A DNA stretch of 8,283 nucleotides from Apopatosoma sp963618495 (GCA_963618495.1 CAVESF010000041.1:1-8283), one strand, 5' to 3'; positions 1-6,916 are shown, counted from the first letter of the stretch. The notes: generated from the sequence alone by a model not told the origin. Made by a program: numbers and translations.

Positions 1-12
1 AAAATGCATAGC

Positions 13-62
13 AAAAGGCTGAGTCTCTGCTTAATTAAATGCTTTTGACTCAGCCCTCTTTT
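13..62 (-). terminator. Intrinsic terminator, probably bidirectional
   Basis: The arms GGCTGAGTC (17-25) and GACTCAGCC (47-55) are perfect 9-bp complements around a 21-nt loop that contains the palindrome TTAATTAA. On the minus strand the stem is followed by TTTT, and it lies about 30 nt beyond the stop of the 94-residue gene, so it most likely ends that transcript. On the plus strand it is followed by CTCTTTT, so it could also end a transcript entering from the left. The long loop lowers confidence slightly. Confidence 0.7.
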
Positions 63-85
63 CGTTTACTTCGCTTATTTCGTTT

Positions 86-370
86 TCATTCAGCCGCGAG
101 CGCTCTGTCGAGCCATACCATGCCGATATCAAGCGCATTATATAGACCGGATTTTTCTCCCTGCTTTATAATCTTCTGCTTTTCATCGGTGCTGAGTATC
201 TGGATGAGTATCCTGTCGGGTACTTCTATCCCGTTTTCTTTTTTATTTGAGAGTATCATGAGAAAAAGGTAGCATTTCTCGCTCATATCGCCATAGCATA
301 TTACATTCTTTTCGCGGACGAGAGGCTTGCCCTTGTATATCAGATATTTTCCTTCTACAGGTGTAGGCAT
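86..370 (-). CDS. Conserved-looking hypothetical protein, 94 aa
   Basis: The function is not recognised. The protein is small, soluble and mixed-charge, with no signal peptide, membrane segment or metal-binding cysteine cluster. It opens with MPTPVEGKYLIYKGKPLVRE, followed by a GDMS motif and a hydrophobic stretch (LFLMILS) near residues 36-42. The C-terminal half is alternating charged and aliphatic, ending in a likely helix (ALDIGMVWLDRALAAE). From memory, proteins of this type recur in Clostridia as short hypotheticals; that is unverified. The ATG start is supported by a GAAAGG Shine-Dalgarno at 381-386, about 10 nt upstream, and by a perfect sigma-A promoter at 409-437. The gene is monocistronic: it is divergent from the DUF2156 gene and followed by a terminator. 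The good promoter and binding site make it a real gene despite the unknown role. Confidence 0.85.
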   Translation of the reverse strand: MPTPVEGKYLIYKGKPLVREKNVICYGDMSEKCYLFLMILSNKKENGIEVPDRILIQILSTDEKQKIIKQGEKSGLYNALDIGMVWLDRALAAE

Positions 371-408
371 ATCATCATATCCTTTCGGTAAATTTTACTT
401 CATAATAT

Positions 409-437
409 ATTATACCTGTCAGCACCCGATTTGTCAA
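409..437 (-). promoter_or_regulatory. Consensus sigma-A promoter of the 94-aa gene
   Basis: On the minus strand, TTGACA (432-437) and TATAAT (409-414) match the sigma-A consensus at all 12 positions with an optimal 17-bp spacer. The predicted transcription start is near 402, leaving a leader of about 32 nt before the ATG at 370. Such a promoter suggests strong, unregulated expression unless a repressor acts. No clear operator palindrome is visible over it. Confidence 0.88.
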
Positions 438-464
438 GCGATTTGAATATTTCGGAAAAATATC

Positions 465-493
465 TTGCAAATGGTGACAAAACATGGTAAAAT
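465..493 (+). promoter_or_regulatory. Putative extended -10 promoter of the DUF2156 gene
   Basis: On the plus strand TTGCAA (465-470, 4 of 6 matches) is followed after 17 bp by TAAAAT (488-493, 5 of 6), preceded by TGG, which gives an extended -10 element. The predicted start is near 500, about 35 nt before the ATG at 535. The upstream half of this intergenic region carries the divergent promoter at 409-437, and the two -35 elements lie about 27 bp apart. Confidence 0.6.
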
Positions 494-534
494 ATAAAAA
501 AACTACAAAATGAAACGCAGGTATTTTTTTATTT

Positions 535-1425
535 ATGCAAAATTTCAGGCAAATTTCAATCGAAGATAAACAGCTCTTTGAAAAGTATTACAGCAAAAGA
601 AGAATTTCTTCCTATGAATCATTCTCCAATATGCTCATGTGGCAGGCGGAGGACAAGCTCGAATACGCCGTGATAAACGGCTTTATTTGTGTTGTCGGAG
701 TAAATTCCATCAGCGGCAAGCGCTTTTCGTATATGCCCGTGGGCGGCGATGATAATGCTCTTCGCGATACGGTTCTCACGCTCAAAGCGGAATATCCAGA
801 TATCATTTTCACTTATCTGAAAAAGGGCGATGCGGACAAGCTGAACGCCATATTCGGCGAAAAAGCCGAAATATCGGAAGAACGCGATCTCTTTGAGTAT
901 ATTTACGAGGCGGAAAAGCTCCGCACGCTCTCCGGTAAGGCTCTCCATGCCAAGAGAAATCACATAAACAAATTTGAGGCTACATACGAAAGTCGCTTTG
1001 ATATAATTTCATCCGAAAATAAAGCGGAACTCGAAAAAGCAATTCTTGCGCTTCGCGAAGATCCCTCACTTGAAGAAAACAAAACCATGCTCGTGGACGA
1101 AGATGCCGCGATAGACAAGCTCTATGAAAATTTCGACGCGCTCGGGCTAACCGCGGGCGTACTCTATGCCGACGGCAATATAGCGGCATATACGATAGGC
1201 GAGATGATAAACGGTGATACGGCGCTCATCCATGTCGAGAAGGCACACCGCGATGTCGAGGGCGCATATACTGTGGTAAATCAGCGGTTTATTACAGAGG
1301 CGTTTCCGGCAGTGCTCTATGCAAATCGTGAGGAGGATATGGGAGTCGAGGGCTTGCGAAAGGCAAAGCTATCCTATTCCCCGCTTCCCTTTGATGAGAT
1401 TTACAGCGCTAAAATAAACAACTGA
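535..1425 (+). CDS. DUF2156 / phosphatidylglycerol lysyltransferase C-terminal-like protein
   Basis: This 296-aa soluble protein resembles the DUF2156 family, the tandem acetyltransferase-like (GNAT) fold that also forms the catalytic part of aminoacyl-phosphatidylglycerol synthases. Visible family-type motifs are SYESFSN near residues 26-32, KRNHINKF at 140-147, HVEKAHRDVEGAY at 233-245 and NREEDMG..GLRKAKLSYSP at 264-283. There is no membrane domain, so it is a stand-alone cytoplasmic version and not a full MprF. The substrate is unknown; aminoacyl transfer from charged tRNA or acyl transfer is possible by family analogy only. The ATG at 535 has a poor Shine-Dalgarno (GCAGG about 13 nt upstream). 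An in-frame stop at 511-513 excludes an earlier ATG start. The gene stands alone, with its own promoter and a terminator directly after the stop, convergent with the ABC operon. Confidence 0.9.
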   Translation: MQNFRQISIEDKQLFEKYYSKRRISSYESFSNMLMWQAEDKLEYAVINGFICVVGVNSISGKRFSYMPVGGDDNALRDTVLTLKAEYPDIIFTYLKKGDADKLNAIFGEKAEISEERDLFEYIYEAEKLRTLSGKALHAKRNHINKFEATYESRFDIISSENKAELEKAILALREDPSLEENKTMLVDEDAAIDKLYENFDALGLTAGVLYADGNIAAYTIGEMINGDTALIHVEKAHRDVEGAYTVVNQRFITEAFPAVLYANREEDMGVEGLRKAKLSYSPLPFDEIYSAKINN

Positions 1426-1428
1426 TCT

Positions 1429-1456
1429 GAAGTCCCTTATATCGGGGACTTCTTTT
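1429..1456 (+). terminator. Intrinsic terminator of the DUF2156 gene
   Basis: GAAGTCCC (1429-1436) pairs perfectly with GGGACTTC (1445-1452) across an 8-nt loop and is followed by TTTT. It begins 4 nt after the stop codon. On the minus strand there is no T-run after the stem, so it would be at best a weak stop for the convergent ABC operon, whose last gene ends at 1462. Confidence 0.8.
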
Positions 1457-1461
1457 GCCGT

Positions 1462-1635
1462 TTACTCTTCGTCGCTTTGCTCGGCTTCGCGATAAAGCAC
1501 CGCGACAACCACAACAACACCGTCGGTAGACTGAACCGCCTGCATATGTTTTATCCCCCATTCCTGATTGAGCAGTGCCTCAAATTCGCGGCACTGCTTT
1601 TTGTCATAGATATTCACACTTATAAATTTATACAT
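1462..1635 (-). CDS. Small protein, 57 aa, last gene of the ABC operon
   Basis: The minus-strand frame begins MYKFISVNIYDKKQCREF and continues through a Gln-Glu-Trp-Gly segment, a run of five valines (residues 40-44), VLYRE, and an acidic tail SDEE before TAA. The predicted layout is strand (3-9), helix (11-24), strand and strand (30-36, 39-48). It has no signal peptide and no real membrane segment. The start is very well supported: a perfect AGGAGG at 1643-1648 sits 7 nt before the ATG. The stop of the upstream ABC gene is only 14 nt away, so translation is probably coupled. The function is unknown. The size and strand-helix-strand-strand outline ending in a hydrophobic strand plus Tyr-Arg loosely recall Cse60-like sporulation proteins, a weak impression only. 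A role with the exporter is inferred from the operon. Confidence 0.8.
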   Translation of the reverse strand: MYKFISVNIYDKKQCREFEALLNQEWGIKHMQAVQSTDGVVVVVAVLYREAEQSDEE

Positions 1636-1642
1636 AATAATT

Positions 1643-1648
1643 CCTCCT
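1643..1648 (-). promoter_or_regulatory. Perfect Shine-Dalgarno of the 57-aa gene
   Basis: AGGAGG on the minus strand, with a 7-nt spacer to the ATG at 1635. It lies only 1 nt after the TAA of the upstream ABC gene (1650-1652). This site decides the start and shows that this short frame is translated, most likely at a higher rate than its position at the operon end would suggest. Confidence 0.85.
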
Positions 1649-1649
1649 G

Positions 1650-3422
1650 TTATTTTTCATACCATTGTGCCTGCTTCTGCCACATATCGGCATATACGCC
1701 GCCCGCGTCAAGCAGTTCCCTGTGATTTCCGATTTCGGCTATTTTGCCGTTTTTCATAACGATAATCCTGTCCGCCATGCGGCATATTCCTATTCTGTGC
1801 GAAATGACAAAAGCCGTCTTTTCCTTTGCCATATTTATGAAATCGGAAAGTATATCATATTCTATCATCGGGTCGAGTGCGCTCGTCGGCTCATCGAGGA
1901 TAAGTATATCAGCATCGCGAAAAACGCCTCTTGCCAGCGCCACTTTCTGCCATTGTCCTCCGGAAAGCTCCTTGCCTCCGAATTCTATACCGAGCTCAGT
2001 ATCAATCCCGCCGATGTCCTCTGCCAGCTTATCTATGCCAACGGATTTTGCGGCGGATTCAATGCGCGTCCTGTCGCCGAGTTCGCCGAATCGGCTGAAA
2101 GCAATATTCTCGCCGAAAGTCAGGCTGTATCTGCCGAATTTCTGCGCCACAAGCGAGAAATTTTCATAGTAGCTTCCGTCAAAATCGCAGATATTCTTTC
2201 CGTCCATATCCACTTCCCCGCCCGTGGGTGCATAAAGCCCCATCAGCAGTTTAGTCAGCGTAGTTTTGCCGCTTCCGTTTTCGCCGACAACGGCAAGCTT
2301 TTCGCCCTTGTGTACGGTGAAATTCACTCCGTCAATCGCATTTCGGCCTGCACCGGGATATCTGAATGTCAGATTTTTCGCCGAGAGCGACTCTTTGAAG
2401 CCATCGCATTTTTCGCTTGCCTTTTTATCGGTTTTGAATTCGAAAAAGTCATAGTAGTCGTTTGCGTAGTTGCACTGGCTTTTTATCGAAGCAAAACTTG
2501 AAAGCAAACTCTCGGAAACGCCCTGCATGGAGGTAAATGCGCCGAGACATGCGCTGAAAGCACCTATGGTTATAAGCGAGGAGCGGAGCAGATAAACGCA
2601 GAAAGCAATCGACGCCGCATATGAAAAGATCTTGAAAAAGTCGCAGAGGAATGTGCGGAAGCGCGATTTCAGAGAAAAGCGTTTGTTTTCCTCAAAAACC
2701 TCATTCTGCACGGCGAAATATTTATCCGTGAGATATTTTGACGAGCCCATCACGCGCATTTCCTTTATAGTGTCCTTGCCAGTCAGCACGCTCCAGAGAT
2801 ATGTGCCGAGGCGGCTTTTCTCCGTATTCTTTCTGTAGAGTTCATATCCTTTCTGCCCATAAATAAGTCTGATGATAAACGACGGGATTATGGAGAGAAG
2901 CGCCAGAAGAACAAGTATCGGATGATATTTGCAGAGTACGAGCGCCGTTCCTATTATCCTGAAAGCACTCGGTATTATACCGAAAACTCCGCGGAAAACA
3001 TTTCCCATTCTGTCCTGATATACGGCATCCTTTGCCCGCCAGAACATATTAGATATCTCCGGCACCTCCGAAGCCTCAAGCGAGAGCGAAACGGTAAATG
3101 CCGAGAGCCTGTGGTGAAAGACCTCAAATTTCGGAACAGCGTCTATCTGATTTATCCTGTATGAAATCTTTTCGAGAATCAGGTTCACAAGATAGCATCC
3201 GACTATGACGGCGCAGATGAGAAGCAGGTTTTCCGTCTCACCGCTTCCCGCCTCACCTGCGGCATCTATCAGCCTTGCCGTAAACGACACGAGTGCAATG
3301 GAGATTCCCGCAGATATAAGCTGAAAAATGAATGTCACCGTAGTTATCACAGGCATCGCGCTGAATGTATCGCGAATCGAAAGCCATATTGTTTTTGCCA
3401 TGCTTCTTTTTGATTTTTTCAT
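1650..3422 (-). CDS. ABC exporter half-transporter, fused permease/ATPase (second of pair)
   Basis: A 590-aa type IV (B-family) half-transporter. Residues 1-310 form a membrane domain with about six hydrophobic segments (near 25-47, 66-84, 146-166, 169-189, 262-284, 286-303). Residues 345-590 form the ATPase. Visible motifs: aromatic A-loop Y355, Walker A GENGSGKT (380-387), Q-loop Q427, signature LSGGQ (486-490), Walker B ILILDE (506-511) with catalytic E511, D-loop SALD, and switch H542. All are intact. It ends in MWQKQAQWYEK, echoed by its neighbour. It starts 4 nt after the stop of the upstream ABC gene, and its Shine-Dalgarno AGGAGG (3432-3437) lies inside that gene's 3' end. It most likely pairs with the neighbour as a heterodimer in the cytoplasmic membrane, exporting a drug, lipid or peptide; the substrate cannot be read from the sequence. 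No peptidase C39 domain is present. Confidence 0.93.
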   Translation of the reverse strand: MKKSKRSMAKTIWLSIRDTFSAMPVITTVTFIFQLISAGISIALVSFTARLIDAAGEAGSGETENLLLICAVIVGCYLVNLILEKISYRINQIDAVPKFEVFHHRLSAFTVSLSLEASEVPEISNMFWRAKDAVYQDRMGNVFRGVFGIIPSAFRIIGTALVLCKYHPILVLLALLSIIPSFIIRLIYGQKGYELYRKNTEKSRLGTYLWSVLTGKDTIKEMRVMGSSKYLTDKYFAVQNEVFEENKRFSLKSRFRTFLCDFFKIFSYAASIAFCVYLLRSSLITIGAFSACLGAFTSMQGVSESLLSSFASIKSQCNYANDYYDFFEFKTDKKASEKCDGFKESLSAKNLTFRYPGAGRNAIDGVNFTVHKGEKLAVVGENGSGKTTLTKLLMGLYAPTGGEVDMDGKNICDFDGSYYENFSLVAQKFGRYSLTFGENIAFSRFGELGDRTRIESAAKSVGIDKLAEDIGGIDTELGIEFGGKELSGGQWQKVALARGVFRDADILILDEPTSALDPMIEYDILSDFINMAKEKTAFVISHRIGICRMADRIIVMKNGKIAEIGNHRELLDAGGVYADMWQKQAQWYEK

Positions 3423-3426
3423 AGTC

Positions 3427-5199
3427 TTATGCCTCCTTTGTCACATACCATGAGCTTTGCTTTTCCCACATCTCGTGATAAAGCCCGCCCTTTTTGAGAA
3501 GCTCATCATGCGTTCCCTCTTCGGCTACAGTGCCGCCAGAAAGAACGAATATCTTATCCGCCATTTTTGCCGATGCAAGCCTGTGCGAAATCATTATCGC
3601 GCCTCGCTTTGTGAGCACATCGGCAAAGCGCTCGTACATTTTGCTCTCGGCTATCGGGTCAAGTGCCGCCGTCGGCTCATCCATTATCACAAATCGTGCA
3701 TCCGAGATATACGAGCGTGCCATGGCTATTCTCTGCCACTGTCCGCCCGAAACATCTATACCGTCGCTGTATATCTTGCCGAGATTCAGGTCGAGCCCTT
3801 TATCGTTCGTTTTCGGAAGCTCGCCTATGCCAGCATCATCGAGTGCCGCCTTGATTTTCGCGTCGTCATGCAACTTACTTATATCGCCGAGAGCGACATT
3901 TTCACGGAGCGAAAGCTGATAGCTCTGATAATCCTGAAAGATAACGGAAAATACCTTTCTCCGCTCCTCATCGGAGAGTTCGCGGATATCGACGCCGTCT
4001 ATGCAGATATTACCCGCCGTCGGCTCATAAAGTCCGAGGAGCAGTTTTATCATCGTGGATTTTCCCGCGCCGTTCTCGCCGACAAAAGCAACGCGCTCAC
4101 CCTTGCCTATTTTCATATTCACATCGTGCAAAACATCAGCCGTTCCAGTCGGATAGCGGAAATTCACATGCTCGAAGCGGATTTCATCGCCTCTTATATC
4201 ATGCGCCGCACCGGACTGAAGCCTGCGCTCCGGCAATGCAAGGAAGTTCTGATAATATCCTATCCCATATGAAAGCCGCAGATAGCTTGCCACCTGCGAA
4301 ACCAATCCGCGAACAAGCCCGTAAAATGAAGTGAGCGATGTCACGAGCGAAACGAAAACACCGAGCGTTATACTTCCCTTTACAAGCATGACGGAAAGGA
4401 AAGCCAACGTCGCGGCTGTGAAGATAATGATAAATACAGAAGAACCCGAAGAAAGAAACAGCACCTTTTTCAGCGTCTTTTCCATATCACGGTTTATCCT
4501 CATCGTCAGCTCGTCGGATTTCGCTATGAGCTCCTTTTTCGCATCAAAAAGCTTTATTTCCTGTAATGCATTCTTGTCCACGAAGAGCTTCTGCAGATAG
4601 AATCTCTTTCTTATATCGGTCGTCATATTCCAGCGGAGCTTCATTTCCTTATTTGCCGCCGTGCTCTCGAGGATAAACATCGGTATCATCGTGATAACAG
4701 CGACTGCTCCGAGCAGAGACGATGCACGCGAGAACATCGCGAGTATACCTACCGTGCCGATGACGGAATATATCACGGAAATCATCACTCCGAAAACCGA
4801 AAGAACAGCCGACTGCGGATTTTCCGATATTTTCTGGAGCATATCCTGATTATCCTTGTTTTCAAAGCATTCGTACTTTATGTTTCGGAATTTTGCAAGC
4901 GTCACTGGTATCTGTTTTTTATTGAGCTCCGATGAAAGCATAGTCATCATGAAGCCTGAGAGGAGCGAAAAAAGATTCCCGAGTATTATGGAGAGTACGA
5001 GCAGTATGCCGAATATTATGATACCAGTATATTCCCCCGCACTCCCCGCCAGACTGTCTATCAAGCGCTCCATAAAATATATGCGCACAGTCGACAGTCC
5101 AGCGGAAAGTATCATTATCAGCAGATATAAGCTTCCCCATAGGGCGGCATATCTGAAAATGACCTTAAGCGAATAAATTCCCTTTTTTATTGCATTCAT
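3427..5199 (-). CDS. ABC exporter half-transporter, fused permease/ATPase (first of pair)
   Basis: A 590-aa B-family half-transporter, exactly the length of its downstream partner and a probable ancient tandem duplicate. The membrane domain (1-310) has hydrophobic segments near 18-38, 57-83, 135-156, 162-177, 246-273 and 279-296. The ATPase (337-590) carries A-loop Y349, Walker A GENGAGKST (374-382), Q422, a signature reading VSGGQ (483-487) with Val for the usual Leu, Walker B FVIMDE (503-508) with catalytic E508, and H539. The C-terminus HEMWEKQSSWY mirrors the partner. The ATG at 5199 is preceded by AAAGGA at 5212-5217, 12 nt away, slightly long spacing. It is the first gene of a three-gene operon with a promoter candidate at 5272-5301. 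Unlike many heterodimeric exporters, neither half has lost its catalytic Glu or switch His, so both ATP sites may hydrolyse. Confidence 0.93.
   Translation of the reverse strand: MNAIKKGIYSLKVIFRYAALWGSLYLLIMILSAGLSTVRIYFMERLIDSLAGSAGEYTGIIIFGILLVLSIILGNLFSLLSGFMMTMLSSELNKKQIPVTLAKFRNIKYECFENKDNQDMLQKISENPQSAVLSVFGVMISVIYSVIGTVGILAMFSRASSLLGAVAVITMIPMFILESTAANKEMKLRWNMTTDIRKRFYLQKLFVDKNALQEIKLFDAKKELIAKSDELTMRINRDMEKTLKKVLFLSSGSSVFIIIFTAATLAFLSVMLVKGSITLGVFVSLVTSLTSFYGLVRGLVSQVASYLRLSYGIGYYQNFLALPERRLQSGAAHDIRGDEIRFEHVNFRYPTGTADVLHDVNMKIGKGERVAFVGENGAGKSTMIKLLLGLYEPTAGNICIDGVDIRELSDEERRKVFSVIFQDYQSYQLSLRENVALGDISKLHDDAKIKAALDDAGIGELPKTNDKGLDLNLGKIYSDGIDVSGGQWQRIAMARSYISDARFVIMDEPTAALDPIAESKMYERFADVLTKRGAIMISHRLASAKMADKIFVLSGGTVAEEGTHDELLKKGGLYHEMWEKQSSWYVTKEA
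3432..3437 (-). promoter_or_regulatory. Shine-Dalgarno of the second ABC gene inside the first
   Basis: AGGAGG on the minus strand within the last codons of the upstream ABC gene, 9 nt before the ATG at 3422. With a 4-nt gap between the two reading frames, this arrangement implies translational coupling and roughly equal production of both half-transporters, as expected for a heterodimer. Confidence 0.8.
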
Positions 5200-5224
5200 T
5201 TTTCAAAAAAGTCCTTTCATTTTT

Positions 5225-5271
5225 GTTAAAGCGCCGCCTTTGCCCGTCGCCCCGGCGGTCTTTTCGTTAAC
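5225..5271 (-). repeat. Inverted repeats in the ABC operon leader
   Basis: Nested inverted repeats occupy the region between the ABC promoter and its first gene. GTTAA (5225-5229) mirrors TTAAC (5267-5271), and CCGCC (5234-5238) mirrors GGCGG (5254-5258) around a 15-nt GC-rich loop. A further, alternative pair joins CGCCGC (5232-5237) to GCGGCG (5284-5289), which lies in the promoter spacer. In RNA starting near 5265 only the CCGCC/GGCGG hairpin would form fully. At the DNA level the outer pairs could be protein-binding half-sites. The region is clearly GC-richer than the flanking A/T runs. The role is not established: a leader hairpin, an operator or chance are all possible. Confidence 0.4.
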
Positions 5272-5301
5272 ATAGTAACAAAAGCGGCGAAAGGTTAGCA
5301 A
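5272..5301 (-). promoter_or_regulatory. Candidate promoter of the ABC operon
   Basis: On the minus strand TTGCTA (5296-5301, 4 of 6) and TACTAT (5272-5277, 4 of 6) are separated by 18 bp, with TGT before the -10 giving an extended -10. The sequence also reads as GCTAACC followed by 15-16 nt and TACTA, where the AAC resembles the -35 core favoured by many ECF sigma factors. The -10 is covered by an imperfect palindrome, GTTA (5266-5269) and TAAC (5276-5279). The predicted start is near 5265. Compared with the perfect promoters elsewhere in the window this one is weak, consistent with regulated expression. Confidence 0.45.
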
Positions 5302-5340
5302 AAAAATAAAAAATCGCCATTTTCATGACGATTTTTTATT
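5301..5340 (-). terminator. Intrinsic terminator of the sigma-factor gene
   Basis: On the plus strand AAAAAATCG (5308-5316) mirrors CGATTTTTT (5329-5337), with an inner CAT/ATG extension (5318-5320 and 5325-5327) across one mismatch and a 4-nt loop. Read on the minus strand, the stem is followed by ATTTTTTT. It starts 9 nt after the stop of the 509-aa gene, so that transcript is separated from the ABC operon, which needs its own promoter just downstream. Confidence 0.8.
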
Positions 5341-5348
5341 CTTTCGTT

Positions 5349-6878
5349 TTATTTCAGGATAATGTATGCTGTCGGGACGAAATCCGAGTGCACAAAAGCG
5401 AGCAGACCGCGCGAATGCATGGAACCGAGCACATTGCTGAAGATATTTCCGCCCATATATATGCTTGCAACAGACGGTATCTGCTCTTTCAGCGCTTTCG
5501 GCGTATGACTTCCGAGCAGCCACAGGCACTTATCGAATATGCGGTCAAAAGAAGCTTTCATTTCATCCGTCAGCGGCGAAGCTATATTTTCGAGCCGCGC
5601 CCACTGTTCTTCTGTATATGCGGGCATCGACGGCAGATATGCGCCGTCGCGCTCTCTCACAAACGGACTTACATTTTCCAGCACTATTTTTTCTATATCG
5701 CCGAGCTTTCTCTTCCCGTCGCGGGCAATATCCATAAGCAGATTCACGCCCGCGTCGTTTTTATATATCCAGCTGTGCGGCGGGAATTTGCTCTTTTCCG
5801 ATATCACATCGATAAATTGCAGCAGGCTCCCGTCGAGCGCATACATCGTACAGAGTGCCGCTTCAAACTCGGGATTGTAATCCTCTACGCCGAAAACGAT
5901 ATCTTTTTGATATTTTGTCTTGCGAAAATCTTCGGCAAACTTTTTAAGCGAAATAAGCGCGATATGCCAGAGAAAAGCGCCTTCATCCATATCGGAGCCG
6001 ATGAAGCCGAGGCTTCTTATCTCCTTTTCATGCGCGGATGCAAAAGAAGCTATCATATCGCCCATCTTTTCATATTCGTCGCCGATGAGATTTTTCAGGT
6101 CTCTTTCAAAAAGCGATGTCAGAACGATTATATTTGTCGAATATTTGTCCCGTGATGGGCGAATCAGCAGACCCGAATCGATAAGCGGCGCGATTTCATC
6201 CTCAATATAAGGCACGGCGCAACCTATCTGGAGACTTATATCCTGCAGGGTGCAGGCATCGTTATAGCAAGCCATGAGTATATTCTGAACTATCTTTTTT
6301 CTGCAAAGCCGATAGTAAATATTATCTCCGCTTCCGAAATACAAAACGGCGATATTCTGCGGCTCGTAGCTTCTCTCTCCGAGAATGCGTTCCATCTGCA
6401 TACCCTCCTTTATCTTTTTTCTTGCCTTGAAAAGCATGAATTTAACATTTCCCTCGGATGTGTGAAATTCCTTTGCCAGCTCATCGCACGACTTCCCGTA
6501 TTTATAGAAGCCTATGAGCAGATTTCTGTAGGTCGCGGAGCAGAGCGAAAGCTCCTTACGCCGCTTCCCGACGGCGGGATTTTCCTCCTCTGCCGACTCG
6601 TCGGCTATCTCCATCTCCGTCTCATCGAGCGAAACAGTTGCCGCGCGCCTGCTCTTCTTTCTTGCCCATAGGCGGCATTGATTCTGCGCCACCCTCCAGA
6701 TAAAACCGTAGAGTGCGTCATCATTTCGCAGGTTTTTATATGAGGAGAGGATCGCGAGCATGATATCCTGCGCCAAATCCTCGGCTTCTGATTCGTTTCC
6801 CGTGTGGCGCAATGCATAGAAAAAGATTTTGTCGCTGTTCTCTGTCAGCACAGAATTTATTTTATCCTCGCTTATCAA
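5349..6878 (-). CDS. ECF-type sigma-70 factor with long C-terminal extension, 509 aa
   Basis: Residues 12-78 look like sigma region 2 (AEDLAQD near 32-38; FIWRVAQNQCRLWARKK at 59-75). An acidic linker spans 84-101. Residues 110-158 look like sigma region 4, with a helix-turn-helix at 130-153 (SCDELAKEF then SEGNVKFMLFKARKK). ECF factors are usually 160-200 aa; this one continues for about 350 residues. Residues 190-255 resemble a winged helix (helix KIVQNILMACY, recognition-type segment, then DSGLLIRPS and a wing). The rest (256-509) is mostly helical, with no membrane segment and no family I recognise. It presumably directs RNA polymerase to target promoters, with the extension acting as a built-in sensor; the latter is inference. 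The start is TTG, with GAGG (6886-6889) 7 nt upstream and an in-frame TGA four codons before. No anti-sigma gene is nearby. The likely target is the adjacent ABC operon. Confidence 0.85.
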   Translation of the reverse strand: MISEDKINSVLTENSDKIFFYALRHTGNESEAEDLAQDIMLAILSSYKNLRNDDALYGFIWRVAQNQCRLWARKKSRRAATVSLDETEMEIADESAEEENPAVGKRRKELSLCSATYRNLLIGFYKYGKSCDELAKEFHTSEGNVKFMLFKARKKIKEGMQMERILGERSYEPQNIAVLYFGSGDNIYYRLCRKKIVQNILMACYNDACTLQDISLQIGCAVPYIEDEIAPLIDSGLLIRPSRDKYSTNIIVLTSLFERDLKNLIGDEYEKMGDMIASFASAHEKEIRSLGFIGSDMDEGAFLWHIALISLKKFAEDFRKTKYQKDIVFGVEDYNPEFEAALCTMYALDGSLLQFIDVISEKSKFPPHSWIYKNDAGVNLLMDIARDGKRKLGDIEKIVLENVSPFVRERDGAYLPSMPAYTEEQWARLENIASPLTDEMKASFDRIFDKCLWLLGSHTPKALKEQIPSVASIYMGGNIFSNVLGSMHSRGLLAFVHSDFVPTAYIILK

Positions 6879-6916
6879 GATATCGCCTCATTTCCCGCAA
6901 AGTCATTTGTTTTTTG

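Noticed and set aside
1665..2501. Long plus-strand open frame opposite the second ABC gene (278 codons)
   Set aside because: It lies wholly antisense to a gene with complete ABC motifs and has no recognisable domain or convincing ribosome binding site. It is a by-product of the codon pattern of the true gene; the same applies to plus-strand frames at 3457-4272, 5325-6155 and 7066-7911.
5203..5220. Five-codon leader frame (MKGLF) before the first ABC gene
   Set aside because: It contains the Shine-Dalgarno of the ABC gene itself, has none of its own, and no runs of regulatory codons. Coincidence is more likely.
1426..5348. Search for a ribosomally made peptide precursor or modification enzyme beside the ABC exporter
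   Set aside because: The halves lack a C39 peptidase domain, no small frame has a leader-like sequence with a double-Gly or Cys-rich core, and the only small gene (57 aa) does not look like a precursor.
6889..6891. ATG upstream of the sigma gene as its start
   Set aside because: It is 13 nt upstream and out of frame, and the in-frame TGA four codons before the TTG blocks any upstream start. The TTG has a well-placed GAGG.
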